Shown here: piece by piece, positions 35,197 to 46,984 of the stretch
Layout of the letters: every line of letters begins with the position of its first letter
Position numbering within the stretch: the first letter of the stretch is position 1
Assembly (NCBI GenBank): GCA_963971425.1
Contig: OZ020526.1
Span: 5,917,976-5,981,975, forward strand
From: Bryoerythrophyllum caledonicum
Lineage: Eukaryota > Streptophyta > Bryopsida > Pottiales > Pottiaceae
DNA length: 64,000 nt
Direction: 5' to 3'
Position numbers and translations under genes: made by a program
The notes under the pieces: model-generated
Told to the model about the DNA's origin: nothing
Seen by the model: only the letters and a program-made list of their open reading frames with translations
The model's database searches: none

Positions 35197-37129
35197 TCAA
35201 GTTGATTGGAAACTTTCTAGAAGGTGAGCACTCGTCTCGAGTTGATTTTGAATGCCTGCATCATTGATTACATATGTTAATTTTTTTTTTTGCAAAATTG
35301 AAACCAACTTCAAATATTTTGATGTCTTACAGGAGAAACGTACCTTGCCAATCTTCTTAGAGAAGAGACTGCAACTTCTCTTGTTTTGATCATTTCTAAT
35401 ATGATCGTGGAAAATTGTATCTTCCATAACCTCTTCAATGCTTGTATTTGGTTCTATGTCTTCAGTTTGGTCTTCATTTGTTGTAAATTTTTCACCTTGT
35501 TTGATGTCTTTGAATAGTGGATATACCATGTTTTCTTTCAATGCATCAGCTTGAAAGGCGTCCTCAAAAGACCTAGATAAATCGCATTTCTTCCACCCTA
35601 TTTTGATAAGTCTCTCATTGTCAATGTGTAGCCAAGCATTGTAAAGCCAACCACATAACTCAGGCTTCATGGTCTTTAATGTCATATCAATCTTAATCTC
35701 TTGAGCTTCACATAGTTGTAGTTGTTTAGAAATCTCTTGCATACTCCATTGATCGTATTGCTCTCTAAATCCATACTTGAAAGGTCTTTGTAAAATGACG
35801 TCTACTGGTTGATAGATACTTGTGCAATTCACTGGTACGTAGATAAGTTTCACATGTGGATGACTCTCTTTTAACCATGTAGTGAATGCCTCAAAAGTGT
35901 ACACGGACGCAGTCAATGAGCCAAATAAGAGGGGTATGCTTGCTCAATCTAAGACTTTCAACCTGTTTGTTTCTGTAGGGGTTGAGTATCTTTTCTACAA
36001 ATTCCTTACAGGTCGTTAGGTTGCTCCAATGGTTCTCTGTGTTGGTGATGTGCCAACCTGCATCTTCACATAATTGTCGTCCTTGGTTGATAGGAGGTAA
36101 GCTTCTAATAGATTTTCCACTAAAAATCACTTGGAAGGGGAGTAGATTTCCTGCTGCAGATGAGGATACGGTTACAGTGATTTGTCTTTTGTCTTCAACT
36201 CCAAGTACGGCGACATGTTTAGTCCCCTTCACATCCCAAGTTCTTGGACCACATATTGATACAAGATGGATTCCGATTTGGTCGGTATTTACCACTAACT
36301 CCTTTGGTATACTATAACACTTAGATAAGTAGGCAATGCGTTGTGCCATTCTAAGGCCTTGTAACTCCCAATCCTTTGGGAATTCACTCACAGCAGTTGT
36401 AGCCTTTCTAATGGTCCAATTTAACTCCTTCTTCACAAACAATCTAACCCAGCTAAACAATACTTTCCATTCACTTCTCCCTTCCTGGCCTAAATGAGAT
36501 GAATTTTCTGCCTTGATGATGGAAAGTACTAAATTTCTTATGTTTCTTGCAAACAATGGTTGGCCTGCTACTCTATGTGACTTGAGAGCTCTAACCACTT
36601 TCTCTTTCAGTGTAGGATATTGGGAAAGGATAGGACAATGCTGGGTGCCTCCACTAAAAGGGGAAGTACCTACTTCTATATACTTTTTGTATTCTTCCTT
36701 GACATCCCATGTTGTAGTACTAAACCATTCATACATTGTACCTCTAGACAATTGATGATATGGTCCAAATTGCTCTCCAGGCTTCTTATAAACACTTTTT
36801 AGATAGTTGCCGGCATGGGTGATAGACCTAAACCTTCTTACTGCAGCATAAATAGGACTCCAAAGAGAAGGTGCAAACTAGTTGTTATATGCTCCGCGTA
36901 CCTTTTTATTTGATGAAGTGGTGCTCTCTTCAATTGAAGTCATCAATATTGGTTCCTTTGACCGCTTTGGCCTCCCTATGGGCCGCTTCAGTACCTCCAT
37001 CTCCACCTCCAATGGCTTCTCTACTTGCACTTTCTCATTCAATATTGCAAATTCACGTTGGATACTCTCCTCTCTCTCTTCTTTGCTAATTGGTTTAAAC
37101 ATACTTCTCAAAGTCTTTAATTTTGCCAT
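35197..37129 (-). pseudogene. pogo/Tigger-like DDE_1 transposase with two lesions
   Basis: The N-terminal part (37129-36878) starts MAKLKTLRSMFKPISKEERE and has an AT-hook-like IGRPKRSKE. Downstream come GNYLKSVYKKPGEQFGPYHQ, TIRKATTAVSEFPKDWE, and the three catalytic aspartates: VVNTDQIGIHLV, WLIDCVRVHF and SIYQPVDVILQRPF. A TAG at 36880-36878 (TGG to TAG likely, before FAPSLWSPIY) and one extra T in a T-run near 35898-35901 break an otherwise continuous frame. Only two changes separate it from an open frame, so inactivation is recent. The acidic C-terminus ends at 35197. Confidence 0.8.
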
Positions 37130-37467
37130 CTCTCAAACAAAATAGAAAACGTACTCAAACTTCAAATATACTAAAACTTGCAACGAAACACAAAACGGTC
37201 TGTGTAACTTTGAAACCTTGGAAGTATATGTAAGATTGCATTAATTGTGAAGCCGCCAAGGAGTTTGAATAGGTGTTGGTTGCAATGGCAAATAAAATTA
37301 TCCTTCATTAGCCGTCAAATATAATTCATCCACTAATAAAGTTGAAATTAACTTTTTTTTTAATGTAAAAGTAAAAATTTCTAATACTGTGGTAAAATTT
37401 GCCGAACCAACATTTTTTACTTTAATTAATTATTCGGCTTTTAAGTGCCGGAGGTGCCCTTCACCTA

Positions 37468-40400
37468 CGGTAGTGAAGAAGCTTCGGCAAGACATGACTA
37501 TCCCAATTTTATGGATGTAGCAGCCAATCACTTTGGTGTTTGTAAACCAAAACATGAGACAGACTTAGGGTTCTTGTATTTGATTAGATGCATTGAGGAA
37601 GTTTTAGAAGATTTTGACAAGGCTTCATACAACCGTCTTGTAGGACTTCCAAGTCATTTGGTGGAAATGGTAGACAAGGTCATGGAAGTTTGGAAGAAAA
37701 TGGAAGTACATTCCATTGTTGGTTTGGTTGGAGTAGGAGGTATAGGGAAGACAACATTGTGCAAGCACTTACATAATTGTGAGATCTCAAATCATCAGTT
37801 TGAAAAGTTTTGTTTTCTAAAGGATGTAAGATCACTAGGAGTTGCTTCATGTCAAAGACAACTACTTAAAGTTTTATGTGACCAAGATTGGAATGAGAAT
37901 GAGGATGCGGATATTCAACTGGTGAATGTCAAACAATGCATTGTGAGGAGGAAGGTGTTACTGGTGGTTGATGATGTGGCCGCTGAAGGCGATTTGGAAT
38001 ATTTGCAAGTGCGTGCATTCAAGGATACTGAGAAAAGAAGCAAGGTGATTGTGACTACTTGACATACATATATATTGCAAGTCCCCAATGTTGAAGCCCA
38101 AGGGATTTTATCAGTTTTGATGTGGAATTTCTAAAGGAAGCCAAAACTTCAGAGTTGTTTTCATTTTATGCTTTTCATGGAGTTAATGACAAGGAGTGCA
38201 TGCAACTTGATGACCATGCAACAAATATTATTAAGGCATGTGGTAACTTGCCTTTAAGCCTTGAAGTGATAGGGAAGTTCTTAAGCAAGTATAATTTGGA
38301 AAGCGTTGGAAACCGGATGGATAAGTGGGTTGCAACGTTGCAGAGATTACAAGAAGCCAAACCTTTGGCTGGGCGTATTGTTGATGAGAAGTTGTGGTTG
38401 AGGTTGAGAATTAGCTATGATGATTTTGCAGAAGCTGAGCAAAGTATGTTCTTGGATTTTGCTTCCATTATATGTGAAATTTTGGCCATTGATCATTCCT
38501 TTTGTGTAAGTAAGGATTGGCTTGCACGAATTTGGAATTCGCTTGGTGGGGTTGAGAACTTGATAAACATGTCCCTAATCAAATGGAATGATGATGATCA
38601 TGGGTATGTGATGCATGATCAATTACGAGACATGGGTCGGGATATTGTTCGAAAAGGAAAGAAGGTGAATGAGAATATGAGTCGAATATGGACGAAGGAT
38701 GAAGTTCTTAACAATTCACTTCAAAAGCAAGTAAGCATTTTTGTAGAATAAGATTTGTACATTTGTAGAAATATCATAGATGTTGCCAAGTTGGACGTGC
38801 AATTTACTTTGATTTATATGGCCTACTTGAATTATAGTGTGGTTGTATTCAGGAAGTGGGCAATTGGTTGACTAAAAGCTTGATTGTACAGAGTTATTCA
38901 TCAATGGAAGGCTTGGTGTTGGGTCATGGATGTGTGTCCAAATATGTTTTAAAGGATCTTGACAAAAGAAAGATGAATACAAGAGGCATATGGTTTGGAA
39001 GGTTGAGGGTGTTATATCTATATCTCAAGGACTTACGAGTTGTTGACAAAAGAAAAATGAATACCAGAGGATCAGGGTTTGAAAAGTTGAGGCTGTTATA
39101 TTTGGGATCGAGTGACTTACGAGTTGTTGACTACTACTTGCAATTGCATTTGGATGAGTTGACATGGCTTTATCTTAGTCGCACAAAGATTTCCTTTTGG
39201 AGTATTCAAAACTTAGAATCATTTTCACAATTACAAGTACTGTATATTGAATGGTGTTCTCAGTTAAGAGGCCTTCCGATGTCCATTGGCAATTTATCTC
39301 TTCTGACAGAGCTTCATTTGAGTGCATGCTTTCGACTGTTGACCTTGCCCGACACAATTGGTGACCTCAAAAAACTCGAGATATTGGACTTGACGGGATG
39401 CCGATCATTGAAGAGACTCCCAACATCAATTGGTGGATTGAGTTCACTCAGAGCGCTTGATTGTGGCTTCTGTTTGTCATTGTTTGAGATCCCTGTAGAC
39501 GTTGGCCAACTTATCAGAGTGGAACATTTATCATTCTGTTATTGCCTGAGGTTGAACTCCCTATGCATATTTGAAGTGAAGATGGATGGTCTTTGCCGTC
39601 TAGATATTAAACGTTGTGATGCACTTCAAACCATCATGCTATTGGGCAATCTACATTGCCTTCAATCATTGAACTTATCCGGCAATGGGAACCTGTGGAT
39701 TGACAACCTTCCTGTTCAATTACAACAAGTGTCCCAATTAGAAATCCTTGATGTGTATGGATGTAAACGATTTATGAATGGAATCGTGGAGACCATTGAA
39801 AATGGAAAACTTTGCACGAGTCATCTAAAAGTTATGAGATTGCCCATGTTCCTTGAGTGTGAATTGCCTCCATGCCCTCGTTTGAGGAAACTTTGGTTGG
39901 AAAATGGAAATCACATGGACAAATTACATGAGTCTCTAGGGAATCTATTGAACTTGGAAGAACTTCAATTACATGATTCGACACATTATCAGCTCTCGCT
40001 TGGCATGAAGGTGCTTCCAGATGCATTGTGCAAACTGAAACGACTTAGAGTACTCGGGTCGAGGGATTTCTCTATGCTGGAAAGATTGCTGATGAATTTG
40101 GGCTCTCTATCCTCCTTAGAAACATTGACAATCTCCTTTTGTCGACAATTTGTGGAACTCCCTTCATCTGTGGGCAATCTCTCTTAGCTTCGTCATTTGA
40201 GCTTAGAATATTGTGATGGTTTGGAGCGACTTCCAGAGTCTCTAATGAGACTCACTGGACTTTCTTGAATACATCTCTTAAGATGTGAAAATTTTCAATG
40301 TCGGGAGTCAGACCAAAGCTCTATCCTAAGACAACTGAAAGGTTTTGGATGTCAATTAGATCTCGTGGGCTTTCGGGTAGACGAGCATTTTTTTCAACTG

Positions 40401-40493
40401 ATAGATGATGGGGCTGACAAAGATGATATACGTCTATACAATCAAAGAGTCACGATGTCGAGTTCCGGGAGTACTTCATATGGAAGTTTCTAA
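37468..40493 (+). pseudogene. Hydrolase-NBS-LRR (HNL) resistance pseudogene, 5'-truncated
   Basis: It begins inside the last hydrolase exon (EEASARHDYPN...HFGVCKPKHETD) and passes directly into an NB-ARC domain: P-loop VGVGGIGKTTLCKHL, kinase-2 VLLVVDDVA, RNBS-B SKVIVTT, GLPL-type CGNLPLSLEVIG, MHD-type MHDQLRDMGRD. After a phase-0 intron (38731-38852, GTAAGC...CAG) an LRR exon runs to TAA 40491-40493. Its units read RLPTSIGGLSSLRALDCG and LPDTIGDLKKLEILDLTGC. Lesions: TGA at 38060-38062 (Arg of TTRH), about two inserted T's near 38106-38117, TAG at 40185-40187, TGA at 40266-40268. The hydrolase 5' part is absent. This hydrolase-NB-LRR order is the HNL class known from bryophytes. Confidence 0.85.
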
Positions 40494-41195
40494 ATGAGCG
40501 AGGCTCTGATGGTGCGGCAAACGGAAGGGAAGAGCCCAAAAATGTGATGAGATTGTCTAGTTCCTATAGACGTGGTGATGTTGAATGCTTCTGCTTATCA
40601 GGGCATCCTTTGTTGCTCTTTCCATCGTTATTCCACATCAATGAAACCAATTATTTATGACCAGATAGTATGTACAACAGACCAACAAGGATGTTGGTGG
40701 AGGTTGTGGACTGGAGAATTTGTGCACTTGGCATGAAATAGAAACAAGTTAAAATCTTTTCCCACTAGATAATAGATATGAAACTTTGGATGACATAAGT
40801 TCATTGTTCATTCCAAAAGTAGGTGCTTTATGTTTTGCATTGTAATTGACTCAAATATGTATCACCCAACTTGAGTTGGCATCTGAATATTCAGTTTCAA
40901 TTATCTCATGTACTTTTTTTGGTGTATTTCTTATCTTGTGAGTTGGTGTATTTCATATCATATCATCTATTTTTGTATGATTCAAACTTGGCTGGTATTT
41001 CTAAGTTTGTTCTCTTGATCATTCTAGTACATGAAATGATATGTTAGCATCAATTTGGAGCATAATTGCTACATATAGGCCAAATACTTAACAAGGTCGT
41101 TTTGGATGTTGCAGCCATGTTCCTAATTGAATTTTGTTTGAATGCATCATTCTTTCTACCTTGTGCTCACTTGAAATTTGAGTTTGCAGCATATA
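40494..41195. other. 3' flank of the HNL pseudogene
   Basis: AT-rich, no gene recognised. Includes the probable 3' untranslated region. Confidence 0.5.
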
Positions 41196-41420
41196 TAAAA
41201 TATAGGACGAGACTTGTATGCGAGTGGAGAGCGGAGAGCGAAGAGCGGAGAGCGAAGAGCCGTGAGCGGAGATTTGGAGAGCGGGGAGCAGAGAAAAGAG
41301 ATCTGAATTCAAATATAGACTTTTTTAAACTAAAATTAGAAACTAAAATTAGAATATTCGAATATTCTTAGAATATTCTTGGAATTTTACATTTTTAGTA
41401 ATTTATTGTAGGCCTATAAC
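41196..41420 (+). repeat. GAGCGG-rich block, left side of the MULE region
   Basis: From TATAAAATATAGG and ATGCGAGTGGAGAGCGGAGA there are seven or eight GAGCGRA-type repeats, then TATAACCGTGGA near 41417. The same order occurs inverted at 54060-54190 and, in part, in the same orientation at 46505-46640. Confidence 0.6.
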
Positions 41421-41712
41421 CGTGGACCTTTTAGATACTATAGTGGAAATAAGCTATATTTTTTTCCTACTACCGTGCTATTTTTTTCAATATTGTTGTT
41501 CCAGTAGAATAGGTTGACGTAATATAAAATAGTTCATATAGATTTTCATTCTCTTCTGCAGGATGAAAGCTGTTTACGAGTTTAATGGCCGGTTTTCAAG
41601 GGCGCCAAGCACCTTCTTTACGGATATTTAAGCTTGGGCTGTGGACAGTCTCTTCCTTTTTTTCGATTTTTTTTTTGTTTGAAACAGGTCTCTGTAGAAG
41701 CGGGCTACGATT

Positions 41713-42006
41713 ATGGAGGATGTCCGGGTTATTGCTGTATCACTTGGTGACGTTGTTGGCCCATTTCAACCATATCTGGAGGTCGAGGAGGAGGAGGAGG
41801 AGGTGAAGGCCTGCAGCCAAGGGCTTACTATGATGGTGGACGTAGATGTAAGATCAGATTTGAGAGGAGACCCTTCAGCTGTAGAAGATTCAAGTGAGAT
41901 CATAGTGCTTGACGACGAGGCGGATGTGCCGCTGCCACCGCATGCATACTCCAAGATTGGAAAGTCCCATCGGGAACTTATTCTAGGAAAGCACTTAGAG
42001 GGATGA
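41713..42006 (+). CDS. Acidic hypothetical ORF next to the MULE transposase
   Basis: 97 residues with VEEEEEEVKAC and an SSEIIVLDDEADVPLPP motif. The latter resembles DVVMLDDEEPLPDVD in the methyltransferase-like pseudogene at 48.8-50.2 kb, so it may be a fragment of a related TE-borne gene. Splice-like acceptors (ttgttccag and ttctgcag) lie upstream, but no exon structure could be settled. Confidence 0.3.
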   Translation: MEDVRVIAVSLGDVVGPFQPYLEVEEEEEEVKACSQGLTMMVDVDVRSDLRGDPSAVEDSSEIIVLDDEADVPLPPHAYSKIGKSHRELILGKHLEG

Positions 42007-42427
42007 GTGGAGGTGGGCCATTGTTGAAACGTTCCCACCTAGGACAAATGTCAAGTGTGGGACCAAAAATGGACGTGAATGTAGCTTGTCCTGTAGTACA
42101 GCCGGGGGTTGGTAGTTATGCTGAAAATGCAAGGGGCAAACCTAAACGCATTAAGTTCAAACAATAAAATGACTATTAACTAGTATTGATTGGCAGTAAT
42201 AAAGTGCATCCGTCATTGGATACGAGGTTCACAGTGCACTTGTCCTAGGTGGAAGCTATTCTTACACAATGCAATCAATGTGAATGACAAAACCTTTATA
42301 TTGAAAAAGACAATACGAAATTTGTATTGCTGACTCAGTACAAGGAATAATTCAAAAACCAATGACTAAGCAACCCCAGTGACCACCGTCCACTGTGAAA
42401 AACCGTGACTAGAAAGTAGTCTGCCTC

Positions 42428-45400
42428 CTACTTTTTCGCCAAAGGGTGAGTCAAGATTCCGCTTTCTAGGACTAGCTTGACCTCGTTGAAGCTAAAGGTA
42501 GGCGCGTGGATGAAAAGGTCGGCGTCGGGATCACGGTTGTAGACCTTCAAGAGGATGAAGTACACATGCTTGCAGTAGGAGAATTGAGTCCTCCCTCGGA
42601 ACTTAGTCATAGTCTTCCTAAATGCAGGGCAAGTGCAAGCAGGGTAAGAGCTGATGGTGATCTGGTACTGTGTGATGGTAGGAGCAATGCCTGAATCTAG
42701 CCCGATGATACAACCATGGCCTGGATGAGGGATCATGGTGACAGAACGGAGGCGAGCTTTGAGGGAGTCGGAGGAGCCCATGGAGAGTCGATGAGCCGGA
42801 TTAGGGCGAGTTGCAGTGCGTTTGACCATCTTGCCGTCTCTCTTACCAGGGTAGCGGTCAGCCTCTGTAGGGACTGGCAGCGAACTCAGATTTGCAGGTG
42901 GCGGGGCAGAGGAGAAGAGGCGTCTTGGGGAGACCGGCTTCTTCTGTGGGAGTTGGAATCCAGCCGCTTCTAGTGCAAGGATTTCTGTGAGCTTCAGGTT
43001 TGTTCCTAGCTTCACTGGCCAAACGTCTGGAATCGGAGGCATCTCCTGGTCCTTTGAGTACCGAGCAATCCACTTGCGTCTGAAGCCCTTCACGCACCTC
43101 TCAATGTCATCGGAGCAGAAGAAGAATTCTGTCCTCTCTAATATGTTCCTGCGTATGTTAGTCCAAACTCCAGTGTAGGTAGGTGCTGCGGTAGAATTAG
43201 CGCCCCTGACAATTCTCTCAGTACACTTCTTCTTGGTGACAGCTCTCTGGGCCCAACAACACTTCGCAGAAGTCTTGGGAAGTCTTGAAATGTGCCACTC
43301 CTTGACGTTTACCTTGGTCTCTTCAACTGCATTCACATGGCGAATTCCCATCTCGTTTGTTGGGGACACCGGGGTAGTCACAGCCTCCGATGCTGCAGGA
43401 TGATCTTCTTGTACCTCAGTATCATCTTTGGTATCATCTTCCAAAATGATGGGCATCTGCACAGTGCGAGCCCTCACAGCACGTCCTGTACCTCTTGGAT
43501 TAGAGAAGTTTACCTTATCCGGACGATGTGACTCTTCCTCAGCTCCAAGGGGTAGGTCGGCCTTCCGCTTGATGGACCCAAAAACTTCTTCTCCAGCCAT
43601 GCGAGGCTGACGCGTGCAGAACTCTTCTGCTCCAGGCATCTCTAACATGGGGTCTTCAAGCACTATAGGATTCCCCGTGAGCTTTGCCCTTCGTTCTGCC
43701 ATCCTTAGTTTTAGTTCCTTCTTTGATGGACCCATTCCTCCTACGTCACCTTTCAGAAACTGGTAGAAATTGACAACTTGTAGAAATCCCCGAACAAAGT
43801 CGTCCACTGTAGCCACGTAGAGGTCGCCGCCCTTGTTTCCAGAAGCTTGAAGCCACTTGTTGTGAATCGTTTCCGCAAGGTTACATGAAGGCATTTCTGC
43901 AAGTTCTTCATCAGTAAATTTCTGCAAAGTACCAGGGTGAACCGGTTAGATATGTTACAACTTTATTTAGGGTCGGATTTGCTAGGGGAAAAAAAAGAGT
44001 TAAATGAGTTAGAAAATATCATACCCCAGTCATGAATCCTCCCCATTGGCGATAGCGGAAGTGCCAGAATGCAAGCCAGAGCTCCAATTTGCTTAGGGCC
44101 TTCTCAGTGACAGCTCCAGCGGAAACCCACCAGGCTTGCAACCCGTGGTATAGACTATCCGCTTCGTCCATAGTCTTCGATGTCCTACATTGGTGGCACA
44201 TTTTTTTGTGTTGTTCCCAAAGCTCTTCGGGGATGTACTTCTCCGTATACTTGACCATCGATTGCGTCCAGTGAAACTGGCACGTCCTCTCCCGGTCCTC
44301 CATACGGTCTTCCTTCTTCCCATTGCCGTAGATGATCCGAACTGCATTCCAGTTGGCCTGAGCGCTGTCGGCCATGAATCCCTTGAAGTTTGGTGCTACA
44401 ACGCCATTATTCTCCATGACAAGATTAAGGTTTTTCCAGAAAACGATTTGGGCCTCACAGTCTTCAGATTGCATATCACAGCTAGCAATGGTCATGACAC
44501 GGCAGTAGGTTGAGTCGTACACATGGCATGCCATCGTGGTCCACTGTCTTACCCGTTTGACATGGTCGAACATCAGCCAGGCATTCTCGAGATCTCCGCC
44601 GGGCTGCATTCTTCTCACCAAGTCGACCCCACTACCTGGCCCGACTTTCGACATTTTGAATACAAATACCTTGTCGCGATGAGCCCCTTGACCTAGAAAT
44701 TTGTTCTTCTGGACGAAGGCCCATAAACTGATTCCACGTAGCTTAGTGATAGCATCCATGACACCGTACATTCTCAACCGCCGGAAAGTCATTACCTTGT
44801 TGCGGATGTTTGGGGATGCCATGTCCTTGCATCGATCAAGTACAGGAACAAGCTCCTCCATGCTCAGCTTCTTTGGAGGTGCGTCCTCAGGCTGCAGTAG
44901 GTAGTTGCCGATTAGAACCTTGCTCGCCTCCAACACCACTGAACTCTTCGTTGTTTGGGGAGTATTCTCAACCTGTTCTTCTATCAAGCTACTGATCTCG
45001 GCTTTTGTGTCTCTGTAGTCGCCAACCTTGACTGGGTGATCGTGAGATCCTAGATGGATACACGTTCTGGTCTGGTTGACTTTGCCAGCCACATAATAAA
45101 TTTTAGCTCCACATGTAGCGATGCATGCTGGGGGTTCTTTGCATACCTTGCATACAAGTGTAGATTCGGATGGGGGAGGCTGGTCCACTGTAAAAGCTTG
45201 GAGGGTACAACCTTCAAACTCAGTCTCGTTAATTTGATAAATGCGAGGTCGGCGTTCCAGAAATGGGCACTCCTTGTTGTTGCAACGGAGCCATCCAACG
45301 CAGCTGGAATAGCGAAAAGAGAGGCCAAAGTCGTTTGTGATGTTGGTGGTGATGGTCTTGGTCCACACGTGGCCGTCGTATGGCTTGTCCATTCCTTGCA

Positions 45401-46151
45401 TAGACTTCGCTTGCGACCTTGAGGCTCCTTCTCCAGCTGGGGGCAACTCAAAAATAACTGCACCATCGAACACTGCAGGCAAGTACTCAACTCTCTCGTG
45501 TCTATTGAATGAGTAGTCTATTTTTTTCAGAATGTTTTTCTTCCCTGGTCTCTCGGCAAGTTTGCGAAGCAATGGGACTAGACTAACAGTCTCCACCTTT
45601 GAAGATTGAGAGGGAGTGGGACATTTAACTGGAAGCGCAACCGGCGGCCTGGAATCTACAGTTTGTTTTGGAACATGAGGGGTTGATTTCATAGGACTAG
45701 TTTCCTCGTCTGAGGAGAGAGAGATGACTGGCGTTGCAACAGGAGTTTCTAGGACAGGCTCTACTTTAACCTTCACGTCACGAGGAAGTGAAGTCTGAAC
45801 AGTACATGTAGAGGAACGACGGGGAGTTAGAATCTCCGTGGATGCCTGCATCTGAGAATCTGTGAGACCGTATACTCTATACCTACCGGGATAGAGATTC
45901 CAAAACACAGTATTGTCATCGTCTCTCTCTGAAACCTGATCATCTGTATGCATAACCTCTGAGGTCTCATTGTCGTATATCTCCTCCTCAATACTAATAG
46001 TATCCTCTCTGAAGTGGAATCTAAGGCTGAGGCGAAGCGCCGTAACTGTTGCCAACCCATCATCATCTACACGTACTGTAAGTGGGATGCCAACGCCTTG
46101 AGCTCGGAGTACGGCCATACCTAACACTCTCTCTGCAGGGAGCTGCGCCAT
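42428..46151 (-). CDS. Mutator-like (MULE) transposase, GCM-like and SWIM zinc modules, two exons
   Basis: Exons 46151-44025 and 43921-42428 with a 103-bp GT-AG intron give an uninterrupted 1206-residue protein. The N-terminal ~200 residues are Ser/Thr/Pro-rich. A zinc module at about 280-370 (LRCNNKECPFL, VCKVCKEPPAC, HLGSHDHP) fits the WRKY-GCM1 type seen in MULE transposases. The DDE core lies at about 480-690: VYDSTYCRVMTI carries a likely first Asp and FKGFMADSAQANWN the second. Near residue 1139 the SWIM zinc finger reads CTCPAF...YCKHVYF (CxC...CxH). The family cuts and pastes DNA in the nucleus and makes 8-11-bp duplications. The start is the ATG after an in-frame GTG. It is the only long intact TE gene in the window, so the element may be active or recent. 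Confidence 0.85.
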
Positions 46152-46504
46152 CACTGATAGTGGGGCGCGAATGGAAATTGCGTAAGGAATTTGATAACCT
46201 AGAATGAGAGGAATGTTGCATCGACAATCATCAATTTATGCGATCCAATAGATCAGGCAGTTCTGAATGCATTCTCGACGATACTTCAATGAACTAACGT
46301 AATCCTGTTGGCTACCTGGCACGTAGTTTAATTTTATCAGGTAGCCGTCATTTCTCATTATTACATCATGCTGCAAATTCTACTTGTCCATAAAATTCTC
46401 TGAGATTTGTATCAGCCGTCTTTGCTAGTTAGAAATAGGTGATTGTTTTGAAATGGAAGTAAATCATTATTATTTATGACAAGACATCCTGGCAAGTGTC
46501 CATC

Positions 46505-46640
46505 CTATAAAATATAGGGTGTAGAGCTAGAAGCTACATTAGGGTGACAACAACTACTTTGATATTGCATACTGGACGAAGCTATCTTGCGTGCGGTGAG
46601 GTGTGAGCGGTGAGCGGTGAGGCATGAGCGGTGAACGGTG
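46505..46640 (+). repeat. GAGCGGTGAGCGG-type repeat block
   Basis: CCTATAAAATATAGGGTGTA is followed by GCGTGCGGTGAGGTGTGAGC and further GAGCGGTGA copies. It is related to the blocks at 41.2 kb and 54.15 kb and lies between the MULE gene and the palindrome. Confidence 0.55.
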
Positions 46641-46984
46641 AGCGGTCAGAAAAAAGTTGGTAAAAAGTTTTTCAAAATTGTCACTTTTTACTATATGAAA
46701 GTTACTTTTTCACTATATAAAAGTAATTTTTTAACTATACGATAGTAATCCGACTACAGGCACTGAAACTTATGTTACCAAAAATAATCTAAAATAAGGA
46801 TTCCAAGACGGCCTTATGACCGGGAAAGGAGCAAGACAATTTCACGTACATGACCGCGGACAGAAACTGTGAAAAACAAACAAAAAAGAGGAAAAAAAAC
46901 GTAAGTAAAAAAAAATGAGAAAATAAAAGAGAGAAAAACAAAGTGAAAAAAAATTACAAGAAAGTGGAGATTGAAAAAGTATGA

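Larger units (their letters stand above)
33204..37465. mobile_element. pogo/Tigger-type transposon, 4.3 kb
   Basis: GTGAAGGGCACCTCCG (33205-33220) and its exact inverse CGGAGGTGCCCTTCAC (37449-37464) are the terminal repeats; one further base on each side is unmatched. TA flanks both ends (33202-33203 and 37466-37467), the pogo/mariner target duplication. It contains a minus-strand DDE_1 transposase and a GC-richer, host-like segment (33600-34660). Its right end lies 2 bp from HNL coding sequence. Confidence 0.8.

Noticed and set aside
13191-40268. Stops corrected by U-to-C RNA editing
   Set aside because: Such editing of TGA/TAA/TAG is known from organelles of some plants. These are nuclear, intron-containing genes that also have frameshifts, so decay is the simpler reading.
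29295-40493. Hydrolase (29.3-30.6 kb) and NBS-LRR (37.5-40.5 kb) as one gene split by the pogo element
   Set aside because: Both pieces contain their own copy of the last hydrolase exon (EEASARH...CKP), and the first ends with its own stop, so they are two paralogues.
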